Source: an uncultured Lachnospiraceae bacterium
GTDB taxonomy: Bacteria; Bacillota; Clostridia; Lachnospirales; Lachnospiraceae
DNA length: 6,484 nt
Assembly: GCA_910589635.1 (NCBI GenBank)
Contig: CAJUTD010000120.1
Span: 1-6,484 of the forward strand
Reading direction: 5' to 3'
Part shown: positions 1 through 5,331 of the stretch, piece by piece
How positions within the stretch are numbered: the first letter of the stretch is position 1
Layout of the letters: each line of letters opens with the position of its first letter
Notes under the pieces: model-generated
What the model saw: only the letters and a program-made list of their open reading frames with translations
Told to the model about the DNA's origin: nothing
Databases searched by the model: none
Position numbers and translations under genes: made by a program

Positions 1-128
1 GCCGCATGAGCGGCAAGACCTTTTGAACGAGTAAATATATTAGTGCGACAGCCCCCTTTTGGTACTATAAAATGGAGAAAGTCAAAGTATTTTCGCTCAA
101 ATTATTACATAAATGTTAAAAAATATAC
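1..128. other. Left-edge non-coding stretch, possible end of an upstream unit
   Basis: No gene is supported here. Bases 1-14 make a perfect 5-bp hairpin (GCCGC, loop ATGA, GCGGC) that may be the tip of a longer structure cut off by the window edge. Bases 45-60 (GCGACAGCCCCCTTTT) look like the right arm and T-run of a rho-independent terminator whose left arm would lie before base 1; this is inference. A reading frame open from the edge to a stop at 32-34 could be the last ten codons of an upstream gene, but it is too short to judge. Bases 100-128 are A/T-rich and could act as an UP element for the promoter that follows. Confidence 0.3.
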
Positions 129-157
129 TTGACAATTTCTCCCAAAAAAGCTATTGT
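129..157 (+). promoter_or_regulatory. Sigma-A-type promoter of the GntR-ABC operon
   Basis: A perfect -35 box TTGACA (129-134) is followed by a 17-base spacer and a -10 box TATTGT (152-157, 4 of 6 matches to TATAAT). The upstream 25 bases are very A/T-rich. Transcription would begin near 163-166, giving a leader of about 65 bases before the GntR start codon. No other promoter of similar quality is seen upstream of this operon. Confidence 0.7.
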
Positions 158-159
158 GT

Positions 160-172
160 TATTAAGTTAATA
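160..172. promoter_or_regulatory. Palindromic operator candidate at the operon start site
   Basis: TATTAAGTTAATA is a perfect 13-base palindrome (6-bp arms around a central G) lying directly after the -10 box and covering the predicted transcription start. Looser symmetry continues outward (TATTG at 152-156 and CAATA at 173-177, not equally spaced). YtrA-type GntR repressors commonly bind inverted repeats at their own promoters, so this is the most likely site for autorepression by the GntR protein encoded 58 bases downstream. The position supports repression; the exact bases bound are inference. Confidence 0.5.
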
Positions 173-229
173 CAATAATACATTCAGGGCGCTATCAACG
201 TCCTTTCACTACAGAAACGAGGTGATTGA

Positions 230-616
230 ATGCCATGGAATTTGGATTCCGACCGTCCTATTTTTATCCAAATTATTGAAAAAATCCAGATGGACATCAT
301 TTCCGGCCTGTACGCTCCAGGAGATAAACTGCCCTCTGTACGGGAGCTTGCCCAGAAAGCATCTGTGAACCCAAACACAATGCAAAAGGCGCTCTCTGAG
401 CTTGAGCGTACCGGTCTTGTTTATTCCCAGAGAACCAGCGGACGATACATTACGGAGGATAAAGCTATGATTACAAACCTGAAGGCAACGCTTGCCAAGG
501 ATATCGTGACACAATTTTTAGATAACATGCAGAGACTTGGAATAAAGGATGAGGAAGTAATCTCCCTCATATCAGAAATTATTAAAGGAGACAGCCATGA
601 CACTGTTAGAATGTAA
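230..616 (+). CDS. YtrA-like GntR-family transcriptional regulator
   Basis: A 128-residue DNA-binding regulator, the usual length of the short YtrA subfamily. The winged helix-turn-helix spans about residues 9-76: the RPIFIQIIEKI helix, the GLYAPGDKLPSVRELA block typical of GntR proteins (26-41), the recognition helix around VNPNTMQKALSELE (46-59) and the wing ending in TSGRYI (69-74). The remaining 50 residues are helical and lack the large effector-binding domains of FadR or HutC types, so it probably senses no bulky metabolite itself. The ATG at 230 has a good GAGGTG ribosome site at 219-224. The gene leads an operon with an ABC transporter and overlaps the ATPase gene by 20 bases. By family precedent it represses this operon, most likely through the palindrome at 160-172. 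The inducing signal cannot be read from sequence; relatives respond to cell-wall-active compounds. Confidence 0.92.
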   Translation: MPWNLDSDRPIFIQIIEKIQMDIISGLYAPGDKLPSVRELAQKASVNPNTMQKALSELERTGLVYSQRTSGRYITEDKAMITNLKATLAKDIVTQFLDNMQRLGIKDEEVISLISEIIKGDSHDTVRM

Positions 617-1292
617 AAATCTTACCAAACTATATGGAAAGCATACTGCCATCTCGGACATCAACTTGCAAATTGACAGCGGACATATCATCGGCCTCTT
701 AGGCCCCAACGGAAGTGGCAAGACTACATTAATCAAACTGATTACGGGCCTTTTATCCCCCACCTCCGGCACAGTATACGTCAAGGAGGAACCTATCGGC
801 CCCGCCAGCAAAAGTATGATTTCTTACCTGCCAGACCATACCTACTTAAATAAAAGTGCGCGCGTTCAGGACATCATTGATTTTTTTGCAGACTTCTATG
901 AAGATTTTGACTCACTGCGCGCTTTCGATATGATGGCAAAATTACAGATCAATCCGCGCCAGAAGCTAAAGACGCTGTCAAAAGGCACACATGAGAAAGT
1001 ACAGCTCATTCTAGTGATGAGCCGCCACGCAAGCCTCTACATTCTCGATGAGCCCCTTGCCGGCGTAGACCCTGCTGCAAGAGATTATATCCTAGATACG
1101 ATTCTGTCAAATTATGATGAAAATGCCTCCATCCTGATTTCGACCCATTTAATTTCAGATATTGAGAACATTCTGGACGAGGTAATCTTTATCCAGGACG
1201 GCACACTGCACACCCACGCTCTGGTAGACGAATTGCGCGAGCAGGATCATAAATCTATCGACACTATCTTCCGGGAGGTATTCAAATGTTAA
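597..1292 (+). CDS. ABC transporter ATP-binding protein
   Basis: A 231-residue nucleotide-binding subunit that would power the membrane protein encoded next. Visible motifs are Walker A GPNGSGKTT (36-44), signature LSKGT (127-131), Walker B LYILDEP with catalytic Glu152, D-loop GVD (156-158) and the switch His184 in LISTH. Two motifs depart from the textbook form: the Q-loop position carries Asp80 (SYLPD) and the signature has Lys and Thr where LSGGQ has Gly and Gln. Related drug- and stress-type ABC ATPases (YtrB/BcrA-like) show similar changes, so it is probably active. The start overlaps the end of the GntR gene by 20 bases, with AAAGGAG at 584-590 six bases before the ATG; this spacing decides the start. 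Translation is therefore likely coupled to the repressor. The substrate is unknown; an envelope-stress or peptide-antibiotic role is inferred from the neighbouring GntR gene. Confidence 0.93.
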   Translation: MTLLECKNLTKLYGKHTAISDINLQIDSGHIIGLLGPNGSGKTTLIKLITGLLSPTSGTVYVKEEPIGPASKSMISYLPDHTYLNKSARVQDIIDFFADFYEDFDSLRAFDMMAKLQINPRQKLKTLSKGTHEKVQLILVMSRHASLYILDEPLAGVDPAARDYILDTILSNYDENASILISTHLISDIENILDEVIFIQDGTLHTHALVDELREQDHKSIDTIFREVFKC

Positions 1293-2113
1293 AGAAACTT
1301 ATAAAATACGAATGGAAAGACACCAGGCGACTGCTGCTCCCGATAAATCTGGCAATCATTGCGCTGACATTGGTTGGATGCGCTATGCTGAGCACCAGTA
1401 TCTTTGATTCGAAGGAGGCACTCATATTTTCCATCCCCCTGTTGCTTCTCTATGTGCTCTCCATAATGGCATTTTCTTCTGTGACAATTATTTATATTTA
1501 TGTGCGCTTTTATAAGAACTTGTATACTGCCGAGGGCTATCTGATGCATACGCTTCCGGTTACCCCGATGCAATTGTTCCACTCCAAACTCATCGTCGGA
1601 TGTTGCTGGTTCGGCTTAAACAGCCTGCTTACCACCCTGTCCGTAATGGCTCTGGGATTTGCTGCCGGCTTCCATCAGGCCTCCATCAATATGAACTTTG
1701 ACACCGTCAATTTAAACCTTGACCCCTCTATCTCCTTTGCGGATATTTTCGGTTATCCATTGCCAACCTTTCTGCTCTGGATGCTGGCACTGTTGGTTCT
1801 CGGAGCCTTTTCTTCCATCTTGATGGGATATGTAAGCGTCCTGCTTGGACAGCAGATGGAACGCAACAAACTGGCTGCGTCCATCGCATTCTACTTCGGC
1901 ATTTATATGGTAATCCAGGTCATTACTTCCGTTGCTATGATGGTACTGGAATTCATCGCCTTAAATGATACTGCGAACGAGAGTTTTACGGCTACCATGT
2001 CTGATACTTTTCGTATGGTGTTACCCTTGATGGGCATTATCTATTTCGCTGTGGGCATTGTATTCTATATCATTTGCCGGTTACTGATGAACCGCAAGGT
2101 AAATCTGGACTGA
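1286..2113 (+). CDS. ABC-2-like transporter permease
   Basis: A 275-residue integral membrane protein with about six hydrophobic segments, near residues 17-36, 46-72, 100-127, 157-185, 193-222 and 243-268. It starts with a short basic stretch (KKLIKYEWKDTRR), as ABC-2-type permeases often do. After the second segment comes YTAEGYLMHTLPVTP (80-94), a motif typical of bacitracin/lantibiotic-type or YtrC/D-like permeases of Firmicutes, possibly a coupling helix for the ATPase. The polar stretch at about 129-156 (NMNFDTVNLNLDPS) is the longest non-membrane segment, probably an extracellular loop. The ATG overlaps the ATPase stop by seven bases and has GGGAGGT at 1273-1279. Only one permease gene is present, so the working transporter is probably a homodimer with two ATPase subunits. 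Substrate and direction are unknown; export or drug protection is inferred. Confidence 0.88.
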   Translation: MLKKLIKYEWKDTRRLLLPINLAIIALTLVGCAMLSTSIFDSKEALIFSIPLLLLYVLSIMAFSSVTIIYIYVRFYKNLYTAEGYLMHTLPVTPMQLFHSKLIVGCCWFGLNSLLTTLSVMALGFAAGFHQASINMNFDTVNLNLDPSISFADIFGYPLPTFLLWMLALLVLGAFSSILMGYVSVLLGQQMERNKLAASIAFYFGIYMVIQVITSVAMMVLEFIALNDTANESFTATMSDTFRMVLPLMGIIYFAVGIVFYIICRLLMNRKVNLD

Positions 2114-2159
2114 ATACGCGTATAAATGATTTATTTTACCACCATTTCTTATTTCACAC

Positions 2160-2190
2160 TATGCGATATGACGCATAATATTCTTTTCTT
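2160..2190 (+). terminator. Weak rho-independent terminator candidate after the ABC operon
   Basis: TATGCG (2160-2165) and CGCATA (2172-2177) form a 6-bp stem around a 6-base loop, followed by the T-rich run TTCTTTTCTT (2181-2190), 47 bases after the permease stop. The stem is short, so termination may be partial. The 12-bp hairpin at 2214-2245 could serve as a second barrier. Confidence 0.4.
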
Positions 2191-2203
2191 AAAACCGTAT
2201 AGT

Positions 2204-2245
2204 AAAATAAACGCCTCCCCTCTATAATCCTGCATAGAGGGGAGG
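2204..2245 (-). terminator. Strong hairpin, probable terminator of the minus-strand regulator operon
   Basis: CCTCCCCTCTAT (2214-2225) and ATAGAGGGGAGG (2234-2245) are perfect 12-bp complements around an 8-base loop. On the minus strand the stem is followed by CGTTTATTTTA, with seven T in eleven bases, which suits a terminator for the operon ending at 2422. On the plus strand the stem extends by four pairs (2210-2249, one G-U) and has no T-run, but its right arm contains the GGGGAGG ribosome site of the micro-ORF that follows, so a plus-strand RNA would hide that site. Confidence 0.5.
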
Positions 2246-2254
2246 TGTTCTGCA

Positions 2255-2314
2255 ATGAAAAAGAATCATAACGCAACAGGATTTTTCCTGGGCGATGTAG
2301 AAGAAACCTTTTAA
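2255..2314 (+). CDS. Candidate 19-residue peptide with a hairpin-sequestered ribosome site
   Basis: The frame reads MKKNHNATGFFLGDVEETF and stops at TAA. It has the strongest Shine-Dalgarno of the window (GGGGAGGTG, 2239-2247) seven bases before ATG and a typical MKK start. It is not recognised. It has no hydrophobic signal segment, unlike PapR- or Phr-type pro-peptides, and is too short for codon evidence. The ribosome site is part of the 12-bp hairpin just upstream, so either translation is controlled by RNA folding or the match to a ribosome site is a by-product of a G-rich terminator arm. It lies convergent to the PlcR-like regulator at 2422-3348 and about 140 bases after the permease. 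A TATAAT at 2223-2228 lacks a good -35 partner. Alternatives are a leader peptide, a signalling peptide, or chance. Confidence 0.3.
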   Translation: MKKNHNATGFFLGDVEETF

Positions 2315-2421
2315 TTAAGGCAAGTATTACGCCAACGACTGTTTTGCAATCACCGTTTCAGCCGATACGTCCGCAGTACATGTGCGTTTATTTAGGCTGT
2401 TTCAATTGGCAAAGCTGTCAC

Positions 2422-3348
2422 TTAAACCTTTATGCCATAACATTTTTCGGCATATTCTCTCACCTGTTCAGCGCGTTCGCGCTGGCCCATTGCCTGAAAG
2501 ACGGCAACACTCTGATAAAAATTATCTTTCGACACATCATTATGCCCTAACTCTGCCAGAGCACAGGCTTTGTTGCAAAGCAGCATGGGAAACGCATGCA
2601 GTTTCCCATATTCAACGCAATAGTCAATCCCTTTCTGGCAGATTTCCAGGGCTTCTCGATACTGTCCTTCCTGCCCAAGCCAGCTGGATAAATTCTGTAA
2701 AATCATCAAGTATTTTACAGACAACTCCTGCCCGCCAAAAGTATGTTCCTCTATATATTCTTTAAGTTCAAACAACAGCCGCATTGCGCCACACACATTG
2801 CCGGCAGCGTGATAAGCACAGCCGATGTTGTTTAAAATACTAATCTCATGAAACGTTAAAAGCCTTGCGCGGATGTGTATGCCATCAAAATCAGGAATCG
2901 TCATGCGAATCACCTCCATGAGCCGTTCCAAAACAGACTGTGCACACTCTCCCTGATTTTTGCAGATAAGCACCCTTGCAAAACAGACATACTGCTCTTC
3001 CAATTTCAAGCTGTATTCCTTCTTAGAAATGCGGGCAAACTTTTTTTCCAGCATGTCCACAAGTTTTTCCGCCTGCCCATAATCTTTTTTTGCCAGACAG
3101 CGGGTCAAACATTCCTCAGCCTCATAACGCTCCAATTCTTCCGGTGTAAGGTAACTGTTGTATATCCGGTCGACAATTCCCAGTCTCTGCATCAATGCTT
3201 CCAATATCCTCTTCCCGGGCGCCTGAACCCCATTTTCAATTCTGGACAACGTGGAAGCTGTGCAGATTCCGTAGCTCAGTTCTTCCTGGGAGTATTTCTG
3301 TCGTTCCCTGGCATCACGTATGAGGCTACCGACTGCATAATGTGCCAT
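2422..3348 (-). CDS. PlcR/Rgg-like HTH regulator with TPR-type C-terminal region
   Basis: A 308-residue cytoplasmic regulator. Residues 7-57 form an XRE-type helix-turn-helix; the core YSQEELSYGICTASTLSRIENG resembles the DNA-binding domains of PlcR and related peptide-responsive (RRNPP) regulators. The remaining 250 residues are all-helical with TPR-like repeats, clearest around ILNNIGCAYHAAG, ILQNLSSWLGQEGQYREALEICQKG and ACALAELGHNDVSKDNF. In this family such repeats bind short peptides and set dimer state. An in-frame ATG lies 14 codons further upstream (3390), but the ATG at 3348 is preferred: it has AGAGGA six bases upstream, begins directly before the HTH, and avoids overlap with the kinase gene, leaving a 16-base gap. 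The gene is thus the third member of the response regulator-kinase operon. No cognate peptide gene with a secretion signal is visible downstream on the same strand. Peptide binding is inferred from family and could be absent. Confidence 0.85.
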   Translation of the reverse strand: MAHYAVGSLIRDARERQKYSQEELSYGICTASTLSRIENGVQAPGKRILEALMQRLGIVDRIYNSYLTPEELERYEAEECLTRCLAKKDYGQAEKLVDMLEKKFARISKKEYSLKLEEQYVCFARVLICKNQGECAQSVLERLMEVIRMTIPDFDGIHIRARLLTFHEISILNNIGCAYHAAGNVCGAMRLLFELKEYIEEHTFGGQELSVKYLMILQNLSSWLGQEGQYREALEICQKGIDYCVEYGKLHAFPMLLCNKACALAELGHNDVSKDNFYQSVAVFQAMGQRERAEQVREYAEKCYGIKV

Positions 3349-3364
3349 ATTCTGTCCTCTTTTC

Positions 3365-4558
3365 CTACCCCGCCGTAAGACGAATAACAAATGCTTTTGT
3401 ATACTCCTCCCATTCTCCCTGTTCTAAGACTAAACTCCCACCGTGCATGACAACTGCTTTTTGTGCAATACTCAGTCCCAGCCCGCTGCCTCCTTTACTG
3501 TTTCTCGATTCATCCCCCAACACAAAAGGTTCAAAAATATAACGCGCCGTCTCCTGTGGAATCACCGCCCCGCTGTCACACACACGGATTGTGATCTCCT
3601 CATCTTCCGCCTCTGCCATAACCCACACCTTAGTTCCCGGAGAGTTGTGGCGAAGCGCGTTGCTCAAAAGATTATTGATAACTCGATGAAACTGCACCGC
3701 ATCTACTTCCAAAAATAACTCCTCTTCCGGGATAAGTGGCAGGATTTCCATACCTTTTTCCTCAAAATCCATATACATTCCCGCCACACACTCCCGCAGC
3801 AGTTCAAATAAATCCACCTTGGTCTTATTGAGTGCAAACCCTTCACTTTCCAGCTTCACATATTCAAAAAGAAAGCTTAAAAGTCCGCTCATCTGCATGG
3901 ATTTATTATAAATCGCCTCCAAATATTCCTGCTGTTTTTCTCTGGGAATCCCATTTTCCTGAGCCCCTTGTTCCACCAGCGCTTTGGCATACCCCGCCAC
4001 TGTTGTCATGGGAGTCTTTAAATCATGCGCCACATCTGACAAAAGAAGATTCCTTCTCCTGTCATACTCCGCCTTCTGCTGCCGCTCCTGCTCCTCCATA
4101 CGCTGTATCTGTACGCTTACCATCTGCCCAAATACAATTGCCGCAAGCACATAAGGCAACAGTAGAGTCAAAAGAATCAACACCGTCAACGCAATCATCC
4201 CCAAGATAAAAAAGTTTCTCTGCGCTGGGCTCATCTGTAACGTCTGACTGGAAATTTTGCCTGTCAGTACGCTCCCTGCCAACTGCTCGCCAAATGTACG
4301 CAAAGCAAATCCTGCTACGTCCGGCAGCTGATTGCAAATTCCCATAACAGCGAGATACAAGCCTCCGCGGCACAGCGCGCTGATGCTCTGTCCACTCTCC
4401 AACCCCGCTGTAAAAAATTCAATATCCAGATAATCAGACAGCCACGGAAATACCACTTCCTCATAAATCCCATTTAGCAGCCGTTCACTTATGCTCACCA
4501 GAAGGAGAATTAAGAGAAAGCGTTTGATCAAGAATTTTTTCCATTCTTTGTTATTCAT
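3365..4558 (-). CDS. Sensor histidine kinase, VanS-like
   Basis: A 397-residue membrane kinase that would phosphorylate the response regulator encoded just upstream. The N-terminal basic and hydrophobic stretch (about 9-23) is the first membrane segment, residues 25-115 form an extracytoplasmic sensor region with no recognised fold, and 116-145 is the second membrane segment. A coiled-coil-like linker (146-170, VSVQIQRMEEQERQQ) stands in place of a clear HAMP domain. The phosphoacceptor is His178 in SDVAHDLKTPMTTVAGY. The ATPase part shows the N-box (291-305, NNLLSNALRHN), Asp328 in DSGAVIP, the F-box EPF (343-345) and G2 GSGLGLSIA (357-365). The G1 box lacks the second glycine of the usual DxGxG. 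The start is two bases after the regulator stop without a strong ribosome site of its own, suggesting translational coupling. The signal is unknown; the VanS resemblance suggests an envelope cue, as inference. Confidence 0.93.
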   Translation of the reverse strand: MNNKEWKKFLIKRFLLILLLVSISERLLNGIYEEVVFPWLSDYLDIEFFTAGLESGQSISALCRGGLYLAVMGICNQLPDVAGFALRTFGEQLAGSVLTGKISSQTLQMSPAQRNFFILGMIALTVLILLTLLLPYVLAAIVFGQMVSVQIQRMEEQERQQKAEYDRRRNLLLSDVAHDLKTPMTTVAGYAKALVEQGAQENGIPREKQQEYLEAIYNKSMQMSGLLSFLFEYVKLESEGFALNKTKVDLFELLRECVAGMYMDFEEKGMEILPLIPEEELFLEVDAVQFHRVINNLLSNALRHNSPGTKVWVMAEAEDEEITIRVCDSGAVIPQETARYIFEPFVLGDESRNSKGGSGLGLSIAQKAVVMHGGSLVLEQGEWEEYTKAFVIRLTAG

Positions 4559-4560
4559 CC

Positions 4561-5247
4561 CTACTCTTTCTCCATGCGGTAGCCAAGCCCGCGGATTGTT
4601 TTAATATAAGCGCTGCCGTCCTCAGACAGTTTCGCACGAAGTCGGCTGATACACACCATGATATTATTGTCTGCAATAGCGTATTCTTCTCCCCAGACAT
4701 TTTCATATACCTGCTGTTTCGTAAATACCTTTCCCGGATATTCCATAAACATCCGCAACAGCTTATATTCTACAGAAGTCAGGTCAATCGGACTGCCTTT
4801 TCGATACACAATGCACTCTTCCGTGTCCAGCCGCAAATCTTTCACTTCAAGTTGCTTGACCTTCTCCCCCTTCGCACCCAACGAATAAAATCTGCGGATA
4901 TTGGAGTTAATTCTCGCCAACGCCTCCATGGGATTAAAAGGTTTTGCCAGGTAATCGTCCGCCCCCAAATCTAGCCCAAGAATTTTATCGGAATCCTGGT
5001 TTTTAGCAGATAAAATCATCACTGGCATGTTGCTGCTTTCACGTAGCTTTTTTAAAACATGATAACCGTCCACTTTTGGCATCATGATATCCAAAAGCGC
5101 CATATCAATTTCTTCTTGCTCCAACAGGGAAAGGGCAGATTGTCCATCTGCCGCTTCCAATACATGATAACCGTCCTTTTCCAGATACAGCCGGAGCAAT
5201 TCGCGAATTTCTGTCTCGTCATCTGCAATTAGAATTGTATACGCCAT
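4561..5247 (-). CDS. OmpR/PhoB-family response regulator, VanR-like
   Basis: A 228-residue transcription factor activated by phosphorylation. The receiver domain (about 3-116) has the acidic pair Asp9-Asp10, phosphoacceptor Asp53 in LLDIMMP, Ser80 in MILSAK and Lys102 in LAKPF. The winged-helix domain (about 130-227) contains LTSVEYKLLRMF, VWGEEYAIADNNIMVCISRLRAKL and the terminal YIKTIRGLGYRMEKE, closely resembling VanR. An AAAGGA ribosome site lies six bases before the ATG. It is followed after two bases by its partner kinase. It is 84 bases downstream of the DUF975 gene; that gap holds folded repeats and no convincing promoter (a weak TTGCGA, 17 bases, TATATG could be drawn), so read-through from DUF975 is possible. 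The direct repeat at 6335-6351 is a plausible target site. Actual van function is not implied: no cell-wall ligase genes are present here. Confidence 0.95.
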   Translation of the reverse strand: MAYTILIADDETEIRELLRLYLEKDGYHVLEAADGQSALSLLEQEEIDMALLDIMMPKVDGYHVLKKLRESSNMPVMILSAKNQDSDKILGLDLGADDYLAKPFNPMEALARINSNIRRFYSLGAKGEKVKQLEVKDLRLDTEECIVYRKGSPIDLTSVEYKLLRMFMEYPGKVFTKQQVYENVWGEEYAIADNNIMVCISRLRAKLSEDGSAYIKTIRGLGYRMEKE

Positions 5248-5278
5248 AGCTGTTCCTTTCCCTCAATACCATATATAA

Positions 5279-5329
5279 TACCATGAATTGCTTCGCAATA
5301 ACATGGCAACCTATGCGCAATTCGTGGTA
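5279..5329. repeat. Nested inverted repeat with two alternative pairings
   Basis: TACCATGAATTGC (5279-5291) and GCAATTCGTGGTA (5317-5329) are complementary at 12 of 13 positions. Between them, 5295-5306 (GCAATAACATGG) can instead pair with 5281-5291 (CCATGAATTGC) around a TTC loop, giving two 5-bp helices with a small internal loop. The same arm, 5281-5291, is used in both folds, so they exclude each other. On the minus strand the outer fold is followed by TTATATAT, so it may act as a weak terminator of DUF975 or an attenuator before the response regulator gene. It could also be a copy of a small dispersed palindromic element. Confidence 0.6.
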
Positions 5330-5331
5330 AC

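Larger units (their letters stand above)
2114..2421. other. Junction between convergent operons, rich in inverted repeats
   Basis: This 308-base stretch separates the permease stop from the end of the minus-strand regulator. From left to right it holds a 10-base palindrome ATACGCGTAT (2114-2123), an outer inverted repeat TTTATTTTAC (2130-2139) / GTAAAATAAA (2202-2211) enclosing a small hairpin, the 12-bp hairpin at 2214-2245, and the micro-ORF at 2255-2314. From 2315 to 2421 I see no supported gene on either strand, only short frames without ribosome sites. Confidence 0.6.

Noticed and set aside
72..118. A 15-codon-long frame beginning ATGGAGAAAG on the plus strand
   Set aside because: No ribosome site precedes it and it lies before the operon promoter; it is likely chance.
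2250..2421. Short minus-strand frames after the HTH regulator as a cognate pro-peptide
   Set aside because: The frames with a start codon (7 to 15 codons) have no ribosome site and no signal-like hydrophobic stretch; one frame ending in SAETVIAKQSLA has no start codon.
2344..2765. Two plus-strand frames across the end of the HTH regulator
   Set aside because: They are antisense to a clear coding region, lack ribosome sites and have unlikely composition.
3349..3390. Start of the HTH regulator at the upstream ATG (3390)
   Set aside because: The extra 14 residues are basic and not part of the HTH, would overlap the kinase gene, and have no good ribosome site, whereas the ATG at 3348 has AGAGGA at ideal spacing.
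4561..5247. A true vancomycin-resistance regulator
   Set aside because: The resemblance to VanR is at family level only and no resistance ligase, dehydrogenase or dipeptidase gene lies in the window.
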